This document shows, one piece after another, positions 1-10,678 of a stretch of DNA of 64,000 nucleotides. The DNA is taken from positions 24,061,495 to 24,125,494 of the forward strand of contig OX439048.1 of the NCBI GenBank assembly GCA_949317995.1, in the 5' to 3' direction. Every line of letters starts with the position of its first letter. Position 1 is the stretch's first letter. This DNA comes from Acholoe squamosa (Eukaryota; Annelida; Polychaeta; Phyllodocida; Polynoidae). The position numbers and the translations under genes are program-made. The notes beneath the pieces are model-generated. The model had not been told where the DNA came from. It saw only the letters and a program-made list of their open reading frames with translations, and ran no database searches.

Positions 1-851
1 GCCTTTTCATAGTGGAACCAGGCACAGTTTACATCATTGGTATCATTAAAACTAGTCCAATTGTAATTATCAAATTCTCTTAGTAAGGTTTCATCTGTTA
101 GGCGTGCATATGAGCGACCCGATATATAAACCTTTTCTTCTTTAATTTTCCATTTTTTTCTTAACAAATATATGGGTAGGTGGTCTGATATATAATTATT
201 CGTTACACCTGATTTAATACAATTCGGTTTGATGTTAGTAAAAATTAGGTCAAGGATTGCTTTTTTCCGCGTGGGATCCTTTACAACTTGTTCGAGACCA
301 TAGGTCTTCATACGATTCAATAGATTATTTATAATATCATTGTCTTCCACAATGTTAAAGTTGAAGTCACCCATTGCAATAATTTCAAATCTAGCCCTAT
401 TTTCAATGTTTACAATAATTCCTTCCAGAATATTAATAAATTCATTCTTGTCTCCATCCGGGGGTCTATAAGTATTTAATATAATTATAGGTTTCATGTG
501 TTCCTTGGTAATAGATATAATCTGGATTTCTATATCTTTGTCTGACCTATTAAGAAGTGAAAATATGTCAGGGTCATGTGATAAACCATGTTTTATAAAA
601 ATACATACACCACCACCTGTTTTAATATTACCTTTGACATCAAGTACCTGTCTATCTAATCTATAACGAGTGTACCCATATAGTTGGTAGTTCATTTCAT
701 CGTCTTCATTTTTTAACCATGTTTCAGAAAAAGATAAGATTTCAAAGTTTGATGGATATATTTCTGCACATATTGAGGCATAATTTGCTTTAAAACTTCT
801 AGCATTCAGGTGCATGAAGCGAAGGCCTCTGGTGCTTTTTAAATTAATCAT
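1..851 (-). CDS. LINE ORF2, N-terminal APE endonuclease part (runs off window)
   Basis: The minus-strand frame is open from about 851 to the window edge, so it is missing only because the window cuts it. It encodes an apurinic/apyrimidinic-like endonuclease, which nicks target DNA for target-primed reverse transcription. Visible motifs in order are HLNARSF near the start, SETW (catalytic Glu), a YRPP-type motif, GDFN (Asp/Asn pair) and SDHLP (Asp-His pair) near position 185. After the endonuclease the linker reaches a WFHYEK segment at the window edge that matches the same place in the ORF2 at 13101. The start is not certain: Met codons at 851 and slightly upstream are in frame, and the homologous ORF2 begins about 30 residues before the HLNARS motif. 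All endonuclease residues I can identify are intact. Confidence 0.85.
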   Translation of the reverse strand, partial: MINLKSTRGLRFMHLNARSFKANYASICAEIYPSNFEILSFSETWLKNEDDEMNYQLYGYTRYRLDRQVLDVKGNIKTGGGVCIFIKHGLSHDPDIFSLLNRSDKDIEIQIISITKEHMKPIIILNTYRPPDGDKNEFINILEGIIVNIENRARFEIIAMGDFNFNIVEDNDIINNLLNRMKTYGLEQVVKDPTRKKAILDLIFTNIKPNCIKSGVTNNYISDHLPIYLLRKKWKIKEEKVYISGRSYARLTDETLLREFDNYNWTSFNDTNDVNCAWFHYEK

Positions 852-1190
852 GTTATTATACTGCATAGCCATGTTTGGGTTCGAAATGGAGTTTTACGAT
901 ATCTGCGTGAACAAAATGAGAACGTATCTACCATATAATCAGGTTGGTATGGTTTTCTTTTGCCTCCCATCATCAGTATACATGTTGACAATTTTAATAC
1001 CAAATCAGGGACATCTGCCTTACTGCAGTCCCCAACACTGGAATACATTGTTGGATTGAAAGTGAACGTTTAGGTGGTAAAAAAACTTTTTCAGCATATA
1101 GGATACATTGGTACATAGACATAATATAGCTGGAAAAATGTGATACAGTGTTTATATAGAAATATTTGGTTCAGTCCGAGTCAGATCATT

Positions 1191-2621
1191 TCAGGGTTTA
1201 TCCCCTTGAGTTGTGGCCATTTCAAGTCTAATTTCTTCAGCTGTAGGTAAGGGTTGCTCTTTGGTATGTTGGATGCGAATCTTCATCAGCATTTCACCTA
1301 ATTTGTTGGTACACTCATGATCATTTGTCGCTACATTTTTGATGGTGATGGAATTTTTCAGGCCAAGGTGAAACCCAGATCCATAGGTCTTATTCAAGGT
1401 AGCTTCGTAGAGGTATTGACCCTGTGTCTGGGTTAATTCATGGAGTAGATCAGGTTGGGAGAATTTAATCTCCAGTAGACGTCTCATTATTGCTTCATCC
1501 TCATCAAACCATTCGTTGGTTAGGTTGCATGATTTGGCAGCATACATAGAGTCAATTGGTGTTTTTGCCATGTTTACACGTCTTAGTATATGTACTTGAT
1601 TACATACTACTGCTTTTTTGGCTTGATATGCACGTTCTACTGAGTCATATGAGTGACCTTCAAATTTTATGTCACATTTGTAGAGGTTTGAGAAAACCGA
1701 GTGCTCTCCTTGGAAGGCTATGCCATCAGGAGTTGAGACAGTTTTAGCATGTTTCAAGGATAATCCCATGGGCAGATTTCCAATATCTTTATACGCATAT
1801 AGGTGGTCTTGAATTACGATTTGGGTGCCCCTGACTGTGCAATCAATACCTTTGCTTTTGGCTAAGGCTTGGATAGATCGGAGATCTTTTTGCATCAGTT
1901 TTTCCTCTTGGCTAACGTCATCAGCCAGGTGAATGCCTTTCCATGCATTGTTTCCTTGTAGGTTCTTGATTTTGGCGAAGATCTGAGTCTTGTAGTGGGC
2001 CGATGAAAATATTATTACAACCGGTCTCTTTCTTGGTCTAAAGTTGGGATTCTTCTTTTGGTTTACATTTGGAGTATGTTTTTTTCCTCTTCTATACAGT
2101 GCCTCTGCAACTGCATTATTGAAGTCTAATCCCAGGTCATTTGTCAATTGATCCAGTATGTCACGTAGACTTCCAGGACGATCCTCATCTAGACCCTCAA
2201 TAATCAGAATTCTTTTTTTCCTTTCTCCATCCATTTTAGTGAATTGATCAGAGTGCTTCTCAGAGATTCCACCAAGGTTAGCAATGTCAGCAGCAGATTT
2301 AATAATCTTATCATCGTGTTGTGATAGTACTGTATCATGTTCACCGATCTTGTTCTCTAGTTCAGGGATAGTGGCAGTTTTGGTCTGTGGTACTCCATCA
2401 GGACCGAACAGTCTTTTTTCCATACCGTTAAGGATATTTAAAGTTCTCCTTGTGATATTTTCCTGGGCCTTGAGTCTTTCATCTAACTCATTTATCTTGT
2501 CGATGATAGCTTTAGGAGATGCTTTATATTTCAAAGCAGGTAGATATTTGATGTCTTCATTGTCAGAATCACTAAATTCACTCTGCGTAGGGCCGTTTTT
2601 GTTTAGACCGGACGTCGCCAT
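1191..2621 (-). CDS. LINE ORF1 protein with C-terminal NADAR domain (copy 1)
   Basis: A 476-residue intact frame. Residues about 36-125 are heptad-like and charged (coiled coil, trimerisation in L1-type ORF1 proteins). Residues about 135-215 look like an RRM, with an ILIIEGL strand and a PVVIIF strand. They are followed to about 290 by a basic C-terminal nucleic-acid-binding segment. Residues about 300-450 match the NADAR (YbiA-like) fold: VFSNLY near 309, DSVERAYQAKKA around 327-337 with conserved Glu329, EWFDE at 370, KF at 386, a G-Y-YEAT segment, the YGSGFHLG loop and a terminal NKLGEMLMKIR helix. NADAR enzymes cleave N-glycosidic bonds, including ADP-ribose on guanine. The start ATGGCG lies at the same alignment position as an internal ATGGCG in the second copy. 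ORF2 follows downstream on the same strand. Domain calls are from motif reading only. The fusion itself is certain because it lies in one uninterrupted frame. Confidence 0.88.
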   Translation of the reverse strand: MATSGLNKNGPTQSEFSDSDNEDIKYLPALKYKASPKAIIDKINELDERLKAQENITRRTLNILNGMEKRLFGPDGVPQTKTATIPELENKIGEHDTVLSQHDDKIIKSAADIANLGGISEKHSDQFTKMDGERKKRILIIEGLDEDRPGSLRDILDQLTNDLGLDFNNAVAEALYRRGKKHTPNVNQKKNPNFRPRKRPVVIIFSSAHYKTQIFAKIKNLQGNNAWKGIHLADDVSQEEKLMQKDLRSIQALAKSKGIDCTVRGTQIVIQDHLYAYKDIGNLPMGLSLKHAKTVSTPDGIAFQGEHSVFSNLYKCDIKFEGHSYDSVERAYQAKKAVVCNQVHILRRVNMAKTPIDSMYAAKSCNLTNEWFDEDEAIMRRLLEIKFSQPDLLHELTQTQGQYLYEATLNKTYGSGFHLGLKNSITIKNVATNDHECTNKLGEMLMKIRIQHTKEQPLPTAEEIRLEMATTQGDKP

Positions 2622-3130
2622 TTTGTATGGCCTTGACCTTTAGAGCTAGGAGTTGAACCCGAGGAGTGATACGTATTTCTAGTCGTATAGTTCAATCGTT
2701 ATTTTCGTAAACGTTGAAAGTCGGAAGACTTGTAGAAATAACTGGTCTATTTTCACATAATATTTTGTAATTTTAGTTACAAATAACAAGATTTGTCTAT
2801 AAGTGTTCATTTGACCACAGGGAAATCCGTATTAATACGATTTACAAACTGTCGCCGATCGGCGTTTGTCCAGTCGTCGCCATCTTGGAAAATTTACCAT
2901 AGCCGTGTGACAAAAGTTTCAATCTCCCATAGTGACTCCGGGTAAGTGATTATTTCCATAGGATCCTCGTTATTCTGTCCTATGTGGTCTTATAAACTTA
3001 TAGGTTTCCATAAATAGTGTGTAGTAACGTCATAGTGCTCGAAAACCAACATATCCCACTGTCAAAGTTCACCAACCGTCGTCAACCTTGTGCCATTGTT
3101 TCGCCATTAAGACTACCTAGTTAATAAACT
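2622..3130. other. Non-coding: probable 5' UTR of NADAR-LINE copy 1 and junction
   Basis: No coding frame is seen. The first few hundred bases next to ORF1 are the likely 5' UTR and promoter of the minus-strand LINE. The exact 5' end and any target-site duplication are not visible. Confidence 0.5.
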
Positions 3131-4127
3131 ATACAGGAACAGGGACGAGTCAAAAGTAACCTGTGCCTGTTATGTAGACTTTAGCAAAGCGTTTGACTCC
3201 ATACACCACTCACTACTGATCAGGAAACTAGCAAAAACTGGGCTCCCATTGGGTATCTTGAAATGGCTCGCGAGTTACTTACAAAATAGGAAACAATCAG
3301 TTTTACTTAATGTCATCCAAACCGAACCGCGGGATATACTCTTTGGGATACCCCAAGGCTCAATACTAGGACCCTTACTATTTATACTATACGTCAATGA
3401 CATTACAGACACCACAGTTCACTCAGATATGATATTATATACTGATGACATTGTATTGACCTCAAGCCATAAAGATCCATGGGAGGCTAGAGCCATGCTG
3501 CAGCAGGACCTAAACAAACTAGATACCTGGTACACAAGTAACGGTATGACTACAAATGCTAAAAAGACACAGACAGTCTGGTATGGTGAGAAATTGGCAG
3601 TAGAGGCCTGTGACAATATGTCACTATACATAAAGTGCAATAAGCTTGAGTCCCCATCTGACCATACCTACCTGGGTGTAAAGTTAGATACAGAGCTGAA
3701 GTTGGACTCATTTATGAAAACCAGAGACAAAAGATAATATTTAAATTGAGAAAAATACACTACCTCATTGTCAAAGACACTGTCCTCACAGTATACAAAC
3801 AGACCATACTCCCATACCTGGACTACCATTAGGAGTGTAAAATTGAAAAGCTCAATGTTAGAAGGGTCAAGCAACTTGCTTCCATAATGTATAAGCAATC
3901 CATCAGCTTAGGGCTTTGCCCTACCTGAAACGCAAGGACTAGAGGTGATCTCAAGGTAAGATTCCCATCCTATAAGCGCATAAAACAAAAGTTTAAAAAG
4001 TCACCGCAATACCGTGGTGTGAAGCTCTGGGATCGGCTCACTCCAGCCATTCAACAGGCCAAATCAGTGGCAAGCTTCAATAACCTCTTTAACAAATACA
4101 AGCTTCCCCAGGCACTACCAGACTAAC
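3131..4127 (+). pseudogene. Decayed LINE reverse transcriptase (LINE-B), 5'-truncated
   Basis: The plus strand encodes the palm and thumb of a non-LTR RT. It opens with a YVDFSKAFDS motif near 3170, then a GIPQGSILGPLLF motif near 3350. The catalytic box reads YTDD near 3440 instead of the usual YADD or FADD, so a substitution sits inside the active site. The first frame stops at 3737. A shifted frame continues with a KQTILPYLDYH segment and then hits further stops. The C-terminal tail (KSPQYRGVKLWDRL and following residues) is readable from about 3945 to 4125. There is no endonuclease or ORF1 upstream, so the copy is 5' truncated as well as frameshifted. It is dead. The clade is probably CR1/Jockey-like by motif style. 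Confidence 0.85.
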
Positions 4128-6207
4128 CGCCTGGTAGTGTCCATTGACTCTTGACTTACCTGACTCTTGAGTCTTACCATACCTCACTGGTTCCCCTTAG
4201 TCCACCCTCCCATTTGTATCCCATTGTATTATATTACTCAGTATACCACCTGCAGAACATGCGAGTTGATATTCGAAACACCCTCTCTCTATCCGCTGAC
4301 TATTGCCGCATATAGATGGTAAATTCAGAAACTCCTCTCACCTCATTCATCACACTGTATCACCAGTAGAATTGCTCAGCAGTACCTGGCAAACACTGCT
4401 ATTTGCATGAATTATCATTTATGGTATATTTGGCAAGTAATAAGCGTAGTTTACATATTTATGCGTAATGACCATGTTTGATTTCTAAGGTCAATTCCAA
4501 ATTCATATCAAACACAGCTTAGCCACAGCGAATATCTAATGCGAGAACGTAAAGTAACGAATATCATGAAAATGAATGTTGTATTATTTGCAAATAAAAA
4601 AAAGAAAAAAAAAAGAAAATAAAGAGGCCTACCATGTTCCCATAGATTTATCATGACATGATGCAGCGATGTAGAAAACCCTACTTAAGTGCTATTAGCC
4701 AATCAGGTGCCCATGTAATAAATCATATTTGTTAATTACATAGATGGGGTCTCATCTGGTTAAGCTAATGCATGAGCATACTACTGATTGTGTTGGGGAT
4801 AAAAAGACTTAAACCTAAAGCCCTAACTTAGCTTACATGCTCTCTAAATATTGAGCTTAGGTTAGTCTCTCATTGGCAGATTGATCATAGTACCCATATA
4901 TCTTCCTCTAGTATAATCATGTCACCAGTATCTCATTTGCTACTTCTAATTAAGGATTTACCACCTATCAATAACTTTTCTTTAGTTATAGTTTGAAGGC
5001 CTGGTCATTAAGCTGAGGATTCCTAGAACCCTAGAGAAATGGTATAACTAGGTTTTAAGTGTGTCAATAAAACATGGGAGGTTAGTGACATGAAAATTTA
5101 GAATCAGAGGATATCAATAACTGTCAGAATTTATGTAGGAATAAAGGTAACAATAAATTTCATAGTTTAATCCAAGTATTTTTAAATTATGTAATTTCAT
5201 CACAAAGCATCCCCATTGTAAATCACAGAGGGTCTGAAAGAAGGGACTGTCTTATGACTTTTTGGAACATGATGAGGACTATTTAAAATGAGTTTTAGAT
5301 TCTGACAAATTGTCAAAAATAATGTAATCAGGTTTCCAAGTGGGAACCATACTAGACTCGGTCAGTATCGACACTACAGAGTATGATACCCACCAAACAA
5401 GATCGATCTCTAGAGTTCTCAGCAATTTCTTGATCCCTGACTTGAGAACATACCATCAGGTCTGGATGCTTTTACAGCAAATCAGATGTATGTTCAGAGA
5501 CGGCCAAGCCATCTCTGATGCGGCGACTGAGCCTCCGTTCTTATATAGGTAGGGAACAGTGGCGCCACACCATGTCACTCATCCATCCAAGCCCGGACCA
5601 GTGCTGCCACCTATCCGAGACTAGGAGGGAATAACCCGGGTGGCTGACTCACCCGTCACACGAGAGATAACCATAATATACCTACCTCTACATTATATTT
5701 GGTTATGGTTGGCATAGAAGGAACGAGCACCACACTAACACATCCCTCGGATGAGGTGCACTAATATATACACGACGATGCCGGCCCCTACACCAACCCA
5801 CTAGACTTTACCTAGGGTAGGTGTTACAATAGACCTATTGTTTAATATGATATGATAATATATACATAGGTAAGTCTATTATCAAATGTTATATGTAGAT
5901 TATATGACATTATAGGGGCATTATAAATAATATGTACATAATAATAGGCATCGTCATATATAACCCGAAGTAACTAATAATATCAAAAATAGGAGGTGGT
6001 GCCTTATGCACCATCGACCTATGGTGAGATGGTAAAGTAACAATGGTACATGGTTATTGTAGTTATAAATGACATGATAAAATAAGTGTTTTAAACATAT
6101 ATTGTAGTGTGATATAAACATAATATATACAATATAGATATGATAGACCCGAGAGGTGGGGTAACCCGAAAAAAATGTTTTGAGTCTAGTTATAAAAATA
6201 AATAATA

Positions 6208-6264
<57 letters not shown>

Positions 6265-6577
6265 TATGAAATTAAGAGGTGTCCTACCGGGGTAGTAGGA
6301 TCACCCTTACAATGAAACTAAACTTCAGGCGAACCTGGAATGACTGGTTTCTGAAGCTCCATTTGGCGACATATGAGTGGTGGCAAGCCACATTGCTGTG
6401 TGTAGTGCCCTGGTGAGGATGTGAAGATGGAGCCCCTTTTCGGATGTTATTCCACGAATGGTTCAGGTAGCGTCAATCTTAGCTGCAGTTTGTCATTCCA
6501 GTCCGTCGGATCCAGGTAGTCCTCCGAGAAATAAATCTCTGGCATACGGTATGTCTTTACCCTCGGCAGACGGACAC
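4128..6577. other. Non-coding stretch: LINE-B 3' end, anonymous DNA, possible Gypsy 3' region
   Basis: About 4128-4400 is probably the 3' UTR of the LINE-B remnant. An A-rich run lies at 4594-4622. No convincing gene is seen from 4400 to 6577. The part from about 5570 to 6460 is AT-rich with scattered direct motifs and could contain the 3' LTR of the minus-strand Gypsy element, but I could not find a matching second LTR, a polypurine tract or a target duplication. Confidence 0.4.
6209..6259. repeat. (TA)n microsatellite
   Basis: Uninterrupted alternating TA of about 50 bases in the AT-rich stretch left of the Gypsy downstream frames. Confidence 0.97.
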
Positions 6578-9076
6578 TTACAAGTCCTCGGACTCATCAT
6601 CAGTGTCCATCTTCTCAGCTGGCTCCGGGTTAGGTTCGGGAGCCGAGCTGCTGCTTCCCACAGAGAGAAGCTTAAGGGCATCGGTGCTCGGGTCGCTGAG
6701 TAGACTCAGAGCACCCATGCCTTCAGACGGGCTGTCCCCCACTGCCTCGGCTCCAGCATCCGAAGGGATGGCCAAAGACGACGCTGTGCCGTCCCAGTCA
6801 TCCAGGTGCTTGCCGAAGCAGAGGAAGAACTTTAGATCCGCCTCTTTGTACCTGTTGTACTTTAAGTTCTCAGCAGCATGGAACTCCTTAAGCTTCTCGG
6901 CTTCCCTCTGTTTTTCCTTGCAGGATTTGTAGGCCTCCTCGACCCGCTTTATTTCCTGCTCTTTTATCTTGTCTTCCTCCCTCTTCTGGATCTCATAGAC
7001 CAGATTGAAGGTGGCTTTAGTCATGTCTCGCCAGTAGTCAATCGACCTCTGGCGATGCAGGGACTGCCATTCGGCCATCAGATCGTTCTGGATCCGGCAA
7101 GTACTTTGTCTCGATGATCAACGATCCTGAAGACCCGCTAGGGTACATGCCACTAACTCCATGACGGGGACCCAAGGGCCAGCAGATGAGGCAGCAGCTG
7201 GTACTGGTGCCGGCGATGGCACAATAACAGGCGGAGTGCCTGCGCTAGGGACTTCAGAGCCCTCAACTGTAGTCCCTCCCCTTCATCGGCCATAGCCGGG
7301 GAGTAGTCGGGTGGACTCGCATTCATCACGGCCTCTACCCCGAGCTTTCTGTCGGCCTGAGGAGGTCTGCACCTGTGATTCGGGTCCTGTGGGTCCCATG
7401 GCAGGGAACTTCACCTCATAAGCCTGGCGCCGCTTCTCGGATGACTCCTCTCTGACCCACCAAGCACTGTGGCTGGATTTAAACCCGAAGAAGGTAGCCC
7501 AGTCCTCCTGGCTCCCCGTGTCTACGCCCGGAGGGCGCTGTGCGCTGGCAGTGAGGCCAGGTGGTGGTGGTACTGCCTGGCTAGCCACCCGATGGGTCTG
7601 ATTGCCAGGCATATCCAAAGCCGAGACGTTAACGGCGCCCGGGCACATGTAGTGGATTTAGTCGTGAGCACAATCCGAGAAGCAGCGAGGGACGCGTTCT
7701 TTAAATCCCTCGGCTGCATTCTTCCACATCCATTTCTGATTTTCGGCCTTAGGGATGTCCATGGTCATATCTTCCGACGTCGTCACGGACTCCAAATCAG
7801 ATTTGGCTGAATCGCTGCTCGAGTAGACGCCTGCCCCCTTAGGCTGGACTCGACTGGTGGTAGTGGTACCAGTCAAAGTCACAACAGAGGTGACAGCGGG
7901 CGACCCGCTGGTGGTGACAGTGGGTGCTGCAGTAACCGAGGTGGCATGGTGACGGCTGTAGTAGCTGGAGCTAAAGCCTTCGGCTTACCCTTGTCCCCCT
8001 TCTTAGTAGAAGAAGGCTCAGTTACGGCTGGAGACACTTTCGCTCCCTTCTTCTTCTCCTTCTTTTTCCCTTTGGTTGTTTTGGGGCTTCAGGGCTTTCG
8101 CTCCCTTCTTCTTCCCCTTCTTTTTCCCTTTGGCTGTTTTGGGGCTAGAATCTGTCTTACCGGACTCCTTGCCTTTACCCCGGGTGCTCCTTCAGCTACT
8201 GACGGTAGAGTCAGTGTCCGAGGTAGCACTCAACTGGAGCTGGGCCTGCTGCTTGCGGTGGGCCTGGCAGGCAGCGGCTAGCTCTTTCTGCTGGGCGTCA
8301 AGCTCACGGCGCTTGGCTTCCACAGCACCCTGCTGACGAGATATATCTTCGTCTGAGATGTTACCAGCCGCCTCCGGTATGTTGGCGCCTGGCTCCTCCT
8401 CAGACTTCAACCTCTCAATCGCTATCCGAAGGTCCTCGTCCTCGAGATCAGACTCGGTCAACGGTCCCTTCGGTGTAGGCTTACGAACCAACTTTTTGGT
8501 CCGTCCGGATTCCACCGACGAGTGGGTGATGGTAGAGTCGGTGTCCATGTCAGACTCAGACTCCCTTAGCTGTGTTGCCCTCCAGACAGCAGGACAGCTC
8601 GCACCAGATCCTCGTCAATCATCATGGCTCCTGCCAACCGTTTATAGTTGCAGAGCCATGACACTCGTCGGAACAAGAGTCTATCACCAGTGATTTGAAA
8701 TTGTCTGGGATAGACTCCGGTTCATCGGGCACCTCGGCCAACAGACCGCATCCAAACATGGATGGGTGCATGGGTATGTAGGTACCCCACCTTGTGTAGA
8801 CTATACCTTCGGCCTCGTCTACGTGGGCGAGGCGTTGAATTCTAGTCTTGAATCCCGGGGGATACAAGGGCATGTCCAAGACATCCACATCAAGTTCCTT
8901 CGGGCTGGAGGGGTTCGCCGAACCTGACGCTGTAGGTACTGGACCCGGGTTTGGTGGAGGAGGCATCCGCTCCCTGTCTGTTGCCGCTGTCGACATGGCA
9001 GCGAGGCAGTTGGCGGCTTCTTCCACTTCTGGCTCCGTCCAAGGCCAGCATCAGAGGAATCCATGGTTTCCTCCAC
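6578..9076 (-). pseudogene. Degraded Gypsy downstream reading region (ORF3-like), unknown function
   Basis: Several minus-strand frames line up head to tail downstream of the integrase: 9026-8622 (Pro-rich start, then a PLYPPGFKTR segment), 8548-8192 (acidic then Gln/Ala-rich helical), a Lys-rich stretch around 8150-8040, 7882-7658 (a QKWMWKNAAEGFKERV segment), 7648-7283, and 7078-6578 (an EWQSLHRQRSIDYWRD segment, a long charged coiled-coil-like helix, and an acidic tail). Biased composition and continuous theme suggest one ancestral protein broken by frameshifts. I do not recognise it. Its place after integrase is where env or accessory ORFs of LTR elements lie, but I see no signal peptide or membrane segment. 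It could also be an unrelated captured gene or a gag from another element. Confidence 0.5.
8040..8150 (-). repeat. Lys-rich tandem duplication inside ORF3-like region
   Basis: A unit of about 58 nt is present twice in tandem with only a few differences. It encodes runs of Lys and Gly on the minus strand. Since 58 is not a multiple of three, the two copies are read in different frames, so the duplication itself may have helped to break the frame. Confidence 0.7.
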
Positions 9077-9553
9077 CCGAGACTAAGGTTCGGCTCGGTA
9101 TACGAGGCGCATGTTACTACCGGGGTGCTATCATCTGGAGCTTGGTGGTATATACATCGCTATAAAGCGAATGTACCGGTTAATCCGACCACCAATCACG
9201 GGATACGGCTACCCAGGGAACATATGTTCGACACCCCAGCTGCGATACATATGTTATTCGCCTACGGCGAACTACACACAGTTGCTCGTTGTGTACTGAG
9301 TTAGGTAATGGCAGACCTCAACCGAGGACTGCGTCTGACTCCTTGGGTCAGCATTTTATTTCTCCTGGCATTACATACGGCCTTCTCCAGCCACGGCAGG
9401 ACCTTTCCCATGTGTAATGCCTTCACTCAGCGAGACATTTTTCCATTTCTTACGATTAGGCCGTTTCCGACTCATCGTCTTCTTCTTAGAAGCTATCTTC
9501 GCCTCCGGATACTTCCTAGGCTGACCTCTAGGGCGTTTCTCGGGTACCACGAC
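9077..9553. other. Gypsy spacer between integrase and ORF3-like region
   Basis: No coding frame of its own is seen here. The integrase C-terminal frame stops at 9554 and the downstream frames begin near 9076. If the downstream frames were expressed from a spliced RNA, the acceptor would be expected here, but I cannot assign one. Confidence 0.4.
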
Positions 9554-10678
9554 CTAAGGCCTACTAATAGTAGGCTCTGGGGGTTGGTATCCGAACTCCC
9601 TCTCTGCCGCTTCGTGTCCCTTCCAGGGCCTGAGCTTTCCTACATTGGTCTTCCATTTTCTACCAGTGTAGCAATCCTCCATCATCACTGTTGACTCAAA
9701 GATGATGCGCACAATCTTAAACGGACCCTCCCAAGGCGTTATGAGCTTCAGGCATTCGAGTGGCTCGTAATACCTTAGTACCTTGTCCCCTACATTAAAA
9801 TGTATCATTCTTGCATTGGTGTCATACCCGACCTTCTGCCATTTAGCACTCTTCAGTAGTTCTTTACGAACTGCTTCGTATGCATGCTTAAATCTATCCC
9901 GAAGCGACCACACAAACAACACAGTGCAGGGAGCCTCCGGGTCGATTCCAACCACTCTGTATACCAAGTTGGTGGGCATAATTATGTCCTCGCCGAACAC
10001 CAAGAGGTTTGGGGTACAATAAGTGGATGAATGGACGGTGTTCTTGTAGGCGTGTACTACAAACTCGCACTGTTCGTCCCAATCGTCCTGGTGGCTAATA
10101 ACCAGGGGCTTCAGGACCTGTATCAAAGTCCTATTGAACCTATCTACCTGGCCATCCGATTGTGGTCGGTATGGGTTGGTTCGGGTCTTACATATTGCTA
10201 AGTAATGGCACATTTCCTGCCATAAATCTGACTCGAATTCTCTGCCTTGGTCACTGTGCATCATGGGGGGTACACCCAAATGTAGCACCCAGCCTTTTAC
10301 AAATGCCTCGGCACATGTAGCGGCCTTGTGATTCGGAAGAGGAAACACCCGAGTGTACTTAGTATAGTAGTCGGTTACAACCATCATACAAGTATTCTCT
10401 CTAAGCATCGTTTTAAATCCACTGATGATGTCGATTGCTACCCAATCAAATCGGACACCAAACAATTCCTGGGTCAAGGCTAGCTTGCCCAGGCCGGGTC
10501 CTGGCTTGTTTTTACAACAATCAGGGCAAGTTGCAATCCACCGAAGTAGGTCGCCCCTCATCCCTGGCCAGTAAAATCGTCTTTGCAGACGTTCTATGGA
10601 CCGTTTCTTCCCAAAATGGCCACTCGTTTGGTGTCCATGACAATAATACATGATATCCCTTCTCAACGAAGGGATTAA
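9554..10678 (-). CDS. Gypsy integrase (front severed by LINE insertion)
   Basis: The frame is open from 10816, but residues before about 47 are LINE-A sequence, so the Gypsy part begins near 10678 at IPSLRRDIMYYCHG. An HHCC zinc-binding module follows (HxxxxH at residues 62-67, CPDC at 97-100), then the catalytic core: Asp129 in a VAIDI strand and Asp189 in HSDQGREF. The third acidic position, 35 residues further on, is Asp225 in SDGQVDRFNR, where the family has Glu. The enzyme would join element cDNA to host DNA. The C-terminus holds a GKLRPWKG segment typical of Gypsy integrase tails. The gene is inactive as it stands because it is cut from the rest of pol by 8.6 kb of LINE sequence and carries the Glu to Asp change. 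Confidence 0.9.
   Translation of the reverse strand, partial: LIPSLRRDIMYYCHGHQTSGHFGKKRSIERLQRRFYWPGMRGDLLRWIATCPDCCKNKPGPGLGKLALTQELFGVRFDWVAIDIISGFKTMLRENTCMMVVTDYYTKYTRVFPLPNHKAATCAEAFVKGWVLHLGVPPMMHSDQGREFESDLWQEMCHYLAICKTRTNPYRPQSDGQVDRFNRTLIQVLKPLVISHQDDWDEQCEFVVHAYKNTVHSSTYCTPNLLVFGEDIIMPTNLVYRVVGIDPEAPCTVLFVWSLRDRFKHAYEAVRKELLKSAKWQKVGYDTNARMIHFNVGDKVLRYYEPLECLKLITPWEGPFKIVRIIFESTVMMEDCYTGRKWKTNVGKLRPWKGHEAAEREFGYQPPEPTISRP

Larger units (their letters stand above)
1..2900 (-). mobile_element. NADAR-LINE copy 1 (non-LTR retrotransposon, partial)
   Basis: On the minus strand, ORF1 (2621-1191) is followed by the start of ORF2 (from about 851 to the window edge). That is the normal order of an autonomous APE-type LINE. 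The 3' part of ORF2 and the 3' tail lie outside the window. The ORF1 and ORF2 proteins are clearly related to those of the element at 11201-16413 but strongly diverged, so these are two lineages and not a recent duplication. The 5' boundary is uncertain. Sequence upstream of ORF1 to about 2900 looks like 5' UTR, and an unrelated LINE RT fragment on the opposite strand starts near 3131. Confidence 0.8.

Noticed and set aside
2284..2643. Plus-strand frame over the NADAR-ORF1 coiled coil
   Set aside because: Shadow of the minus-strand ORF1, which has clear domains.
5559..5568. GTGGCGCCAC as a primer-binding site of an LTR element
   Set aside because: It contains TGGCGCC, but it is a palindrome, no LTR boundary is visible beside it, and it lies at the wrong end for the minus-strand Gypsy.
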